The notes beneath the pieces are model-generated. The model did not search any database, had not been told where the DNA came from, and was given only the letters and a program-made list of their open reading frames with translations. Below, in pieces: positions 61,256-64,000 of a stretch of DNA of 64,000 nt. The position numbers and the translations under genes were made by a program. The stretch's first letter is position 1; every line of letters starts with the position of its first letter. The DNA is taken from contig JAHJHT010000002.1 of assembly GCA_018823835.1 (NCBI GenBank), positions 1 through 64,000 of the forward strand, given 5' to 3'. This stretch comes from Alphaproteobacteria bacterium. GTDB lineage: Bacteria; Pseudomonadota; Alphaproteobacteria; Rhizobiales; Rhizobiaceae.

Positions 61256-63348
61256 GCGGGATGAACAAGCTCCCTCCTCCACCTCCGGGTTTTGTCGTAG
61301 AGGGTGCCGGCGAAGCGATGCCAGCCCCGCCGCCGGGCTTTGAACTTGTCGAGGCAGGGATCGGCAACCGCGACAATCTTATGGGAAAGCTCGACACCGT
61401 AGCGCGCGGCGCGGCGGATCTCGCCAGCTTTGGCCTGGCCGATGAAATTGCAGCCGGTGGCGATGCCCTGTTCAATCCCATTTTCGGGACCGGTAACCCT
61501 GGCGGCAGCATTGGGGAACGCTACGGCAGAAACTTGGCAGACCAGCGGGCAACCGATTCCGCCGATGAGCAGGACCGTTTCGGATACCGGCTCGGTGGAC
61601 AGATAGCCGGCGGCGTCGGCGGTGGCGTTGCTGCAGCCAAGGGCGGGTTGTCACTGGCAGCAAACGCTGCCCAGAGCGGCAAGGGCTGGTTTGCACGAAT
61701 GCTCGGCGGCGCGGCTGATGGCGGCATCGCAGCAGGCCTGTATGGGGCTGGTGGCGGCGATGGGCCATCCGATAGGGTTCGGAAGGCGCTCGACAGCATT
61801 CCTCTCGGCATGGCTTTCGGCACGGCAGGAGAAGGCATCGCAACAGGGGCAGGAAATCTCTTTCGTCGGGTGGCCCAAGGTGCCAGCGACGTTGCACCGG
61901 GCGTCAACCCATCCGCCAACGTTTCGGATGCGGAACAATTTGGCATTCCGCTATCTCGCGCTCAAGCCACGCGCTCTGTTCCTCAAGCGAACATCGAAAA
62001 CCAGCTTCGCAGCCAAGGTGTTCTGACGGAGTTCGATCAGACGCAGCGCGGCGCAATAGGCCAGTCGATCGGAAGTGTTCAGTCGCAGCTTGCAGGACAG
62101 GCGCCGGTCATCGCGGGCCAGGCGTCCGCCTACGACAACATCCCGGCCGCCTTGCGGGGCAAACGAGATGCCCTCAAGGCTGCGAGCCAGGATGCCTACG
62201 AAGGCAGCGTCAACAATCCCGACGTGCTTGTTTCAGGGAGGGCGGTGCAAGCCATTCCCGGCTTCATTCGCGGCAGGCTCAATGCCGATCAGATCCTTAT
62301 CGATCCGATGTATCATCAAGGCGCAGCGCGGGCGATGTCGTTCGTCGACAACTATATCGCTCGCATGCCAAAGCCGGGCGGGGACGTGAGCAGCGTCCAG
62401 GCTCAGCTTCGCTGGGTCGAGAACCTTCGGGCCGGACTGCGCAAAAACTTCCCGCCGATCGGACAGGACGCTCCCGCTTTGAAGGCGATAAGCGCGGCGA
62501 TAGATGACTGGACTGACGAGGTATTCGATCGCGGTCTGGTCAACGCCAGCGACGACGTTCTCACGGAACTGAAAACGGCCCGAGCGAAATGGTCGGAGTA
62601 CAAGGGGATGGCTGAACCTCGCTCCAAGCACGGCAGGAAACTCAATCCCCAATATGAGGCTCAGGCCCGCATCCGAAACATAATGGACAAGGATTTCAGT
62701 CCAGAGGAGATCGGGCAGTATCTATGGGGCACTTCGGTCGCGTCGCCAAAGAACGCGGCCTTCATGACCGCTCAAGAGCTTCGCCGCCACCTGGGGCCCG
62801 ATAGCACTGAATGGGGAGGCATTCGCCAGTCCTTCTGGCTGCGTGCAACGCGGGCCGGAGACGAGGTGCTTAGCCCCGTCCAGATCGCGAAGAACCTTGA
62901 GGGTCTTTTGAACGGCAACGGCAAGGGCGTGGCCCAGACCCTCTACAGCGGCACCGAGCTAGAGTTGATGCGCAAGTATGCGTCTGTCATGCGCAACCTG
63001 TCGCCTGCACGGGAAGGTTTCAACAACAGCAATACGGCAAACCGGCTGATGCCCGCGCTCCAGCGTTACGGAATGGCTATAGTTAGCGCCTTGGCGGGCG
63101 GCGGGAGCCTCTACAGCGGCTTGGAGCCTCTGTCGGCTCTCGGTGTCACTGCGGCGACTGGAGGGCTTCTTAAGGGCGCTGGCTCGCTCGCCACTTCGAG
63201 CAGGGCGGCAGCCGCTACCCGCATGCCCGTGCCGATCAATCCAACAGGATCAGGCGGAGCGACCCTCAGGGGTGGCAGCATTCCGCTTGTAATAGGTCAG
63301 GAGAAGAGGCGCCCGTTAGAAATTACTGTTGGGCGTCCAGGTGGCTAG
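61252..63348 (+). CDS. Large phage virion protein, candidate injection protein
   Basis: 698 residues from ATG 61252. The N-terminus holds two copies of a PPPGF motif (LPPPPPGFVVEG and APPPGFELVE), then a Gly/Ala-rich region with small hydrophobic helices (GGQIAGGVGGGVAAAKGG; GGIAAGLYGAGGG) and a long alpha-helical middle. Another hydrophobic patch lies near residue 600. This make-up fits membrane-interacting ejection proteins of phages. No enzyme motif recognised. Confidence 0.6.
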   Translation: MSGMNKLPPPPPGFVVEGAGEAMPAPPPGFELVEAGIGNRDNLMGKLDTVARGAADLASFGLADEIAAGGDALFNPIFGTGNPGGSIGERYGRNLADQRATDSADEQDRFGYRLGGQIAGGVGGGVAAAKGGLSLAANAAQSGKGWFARMLGGAADGGIAAGLYGAGGGDGPSDRVRKALDSIPLGMAFGTAGEGIATGAGNLFRRVAQGASDVAPGVNPSANVSDAEQFGIPLSRAQATRSVPQANIENQLRSQGVLTEFDQTQRGAIGQSIGSVQSQLAGQAPVIAGQASAYDNIPAALRGKRDALKAASQDAYEGSVNNPDVLVSGRAVQAIPGFIRGRLNADQILIDPMYHQGAARAMSFVDNYIARMPKPGGDVSSVQAQLRWVENLRAGLRKNFPPIGQDAPALKAISAAIDDWTDEVFDRGLVNASDDVLTELKTARAKWSEYKGMAEPRSKHGRKLNPQYEAQARIRNIMDKDFSPEEIGQYLWGTSVASPKNAAFMTAQELRRHLGPDSTEWGGIRQSFWLRATRAGDEVLSPVQIAKNLEGLLNGNGKGVAQTLYSGTELELMRKYASVMRNLSPAREGFNNSNTANRLMPALQRYGMAIVSALAGGGSLYSGLEPLSALGVTAATGGLLKGAGSLATSSRAAAATRMPVPINPTGSGGATLRGGSIPLVIGQEKRRPLEITVGRPGG

Positions 63349-63557
63349 CGTGGCTTGTAGGGCTCGCCTGTCCAGGACCGGACAACCTCATAACCCCAAT
63401 CGCCGAGCGGCAGCGACACGTAGCGGTAGACGAGCGGCAAGACGAAATAGCTGAACAGGGCCATGGCCACGATAAATGTCACCCAGCATAGCGCCTGAAA
63501 AGCCATCCTGCCCAATGGGGAGAAATGCGCCGGCGGGCGGAAATGGTCGTAGCTCAT
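63345..63557 (-). CDS. Small membrane protein, antisense to the phage genes
   Basis: 70 residues from ATG 63557 (GTG 63584 is an alternative). One long hydrophobic stretch (FQALCWVTFIVAMALFSYFVLPLVYRYV, cut into parts here) could span the membrane once or twice. It overlaps the virion gene stop by four bases on the other strand. It may be a moron or superinfection factor; no family recognised. Confidence 0.5.
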   Translation of the reverse strand: MSYDHFRPPAHFSPLGRMAFQALCWVTFIVAMALFSYFVLPLVYRYVSLPLGDWGYEVVRSWTGEPYKPR

Positions 63558-63605
63558 TGCGGGAACATAGCCGCTTTCCCCCACGAAATGAAGCGAGGCA
63601 GACGA

Positions 63606-63986
63606 ATGGACATCAAGGCGAATTTCGCGACCAATACGCGCGCGCGCGAAGCCAGCATACCATCCCTCCAGGATCTAGCCGCTGACATTGCCGCCAGCAT
63701 CCTTCGAGACACAACGAATCCAGACCAAGGCGACGCGTCCTTCGAGAAGATGAGCCATATGATGGTCAACGCCGGCATGGCGCATCCAGCCTCATTGCCA
63801 GTCTTGTTCGAATATGTCGCCACGGCTCACGGGCTACATCAAGCGGCCGATGCAATGCAGGGGGCTGGCCAAGCCGATCAGGCGCGTTCGCTGCACGATC
63901 TGGGCCAACTGTTTGTCCAGTACGCCATCACCGATATCGGGCTCCTTATGTCCGACGCGGCCTGGCGAGACGGAGCCGTCAATTGA
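63606..63986 (+). CDS. Phage hypothetical protein
   Basis: 126 residues from ATG 63606 with GAGGCAGACG ahead. Soluble and helical (PSLQDLAADIAASILRD; EKMSHMMVNAGMAHPASLP). No family recognised. It continues the plus-strand phage gene order close to the window edge. Confidence 0.55.
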   Translation: MDIKANFATNTRAREASIPSLQDLAADIAASILRDTTNPDQGDASFEKMSHMMVNAGMAHPASLPVLFEYVATAHGLHQAADAMQGAGQADQARSLHDLGQLFVQYAITDIGLLMSDAAWRDGAVN

Positions 63987-64000
63987 CGCCTGACAAAGCA

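Larger units (their letters stand above)
53195..64000. mobile_element. Prophage or prophage-like element (left end; right end outside window)
   Basis: It begins where the GT2 gene is broken, with an outward-lying tyrosine integrase next to phased repeats. Then come an excisionase-like HTH, small overlapping ORFs including a phage replication-type protein, an antisense DUF3800 gene, a tail-collar protein and two large virion-like proteins. Terminase, portal and capsid genes are not within the window. Gene density, ATGA overlaps and many unknown short genes differ from the flanking core. Confidence 0.85.

Noticed and set aside
1..64000. CRISPR array, rRNA and tRNA genes
   Set aside because: No regularly spaced repeats of the right size and no cloverleaf or rRNA segments were seen in the intergenic spaces.

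Overview
The window looks like the chromosome of an alphaproteobacterium of the order Hyphomicrobiales (Rhizobiales), most like Mesorhizobium or a close relative. The evidence is high GC, a gcrA cell-cycle regulator with GANTC sites in front of it, a SAM-II riboswitch before metZ, a two-domain dCTP deaminase, and several ABC-transporter catabolic operons each with its own LysR or LacI regulator. No 16S or tRNA gene is present, so the genus is inferred.

Layout. (1) 1-5.6 kb: the 3' end of a large RTX/VCBS-type secreted protein, a small secreted protein, a periplasmic-binding-fold lipoprotein and a FecR-domain protein. (2) 6.1-16.8 kb: a nine-gene minus-strand operon (allophanate hydrolase, Fe(II)/2OG-type dioxygenase, a complete BMP-type ABC transporter, two isochorismatase-fold hydrolases, an AtzH/HpxZ-like protein) with a divergent LysR gene. 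One hydrolase matches biuret hydrolase in catalytic spacing. I read the operon as uptake and breakdown of biuret, and probably triuret or another ureide, to ammonia and CO2. (3) 17.3-27.9 kb: a plus-strand sugar-type ABC transporter under tandem palindromic operators, with its LacI regulator, an unknown 184-aa protein, a metallo-beta-lactamase-fold hydrolase and three dehydrogenases, one of them HpsN/histidinol-dehydrogenase-like. The substrate is unknown. (4) 28.2-37.7 kb: a LysR gene divergent from a PotABCD-type transporter linked to a class III aminotransferase, a BKACE (DUF849) enzyme, an acetylpolyamine-amidohydrolase-like deacetylase and an FAD amine/amino-acid oxidase. This looks like a catabolic route for an acylated amine. 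(5) 37.9-40.6 kb: a 921-aa protein joining a GT39-like membrane glycosyltransferase region to a PL10 pectate-lyase-like domain. (6) 40.6-52.7 kb: core genes (dcd-like, metZ with SAM-II riboswitch and terminator, a CDP-alcohol phosphatidyltransferase, apaG, hslO, argF, argD, gcrA, corA, phoU, phoR, ppk2). The pst genes and phoB are not between phoR and phoU. (7) 52.7 kb to the end: a prophage or prophage-like element that begins inside a family-2 glycosyltransferase gene, leaving only its C-terminal part. It holds a tyrosine integrase, an excisionase-like HTH, a chain of tiny overlapping replication/regulatory ORFs, an antisense DUF3800 gene, a tail-collar protein and two large virion-like proteins. 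Its other end lies outside the window.

The catabolic operons share a design: transporter, enzymes and local regulator with a dyad operator in the divergent or leader region. The strongest leads are the biuret/triuret operon, the GT39-PL10 fusion, the BKACE/deacetylase amine operon, the HpsN-like operon, and the helically phased decamer repeats at the prophage junction.
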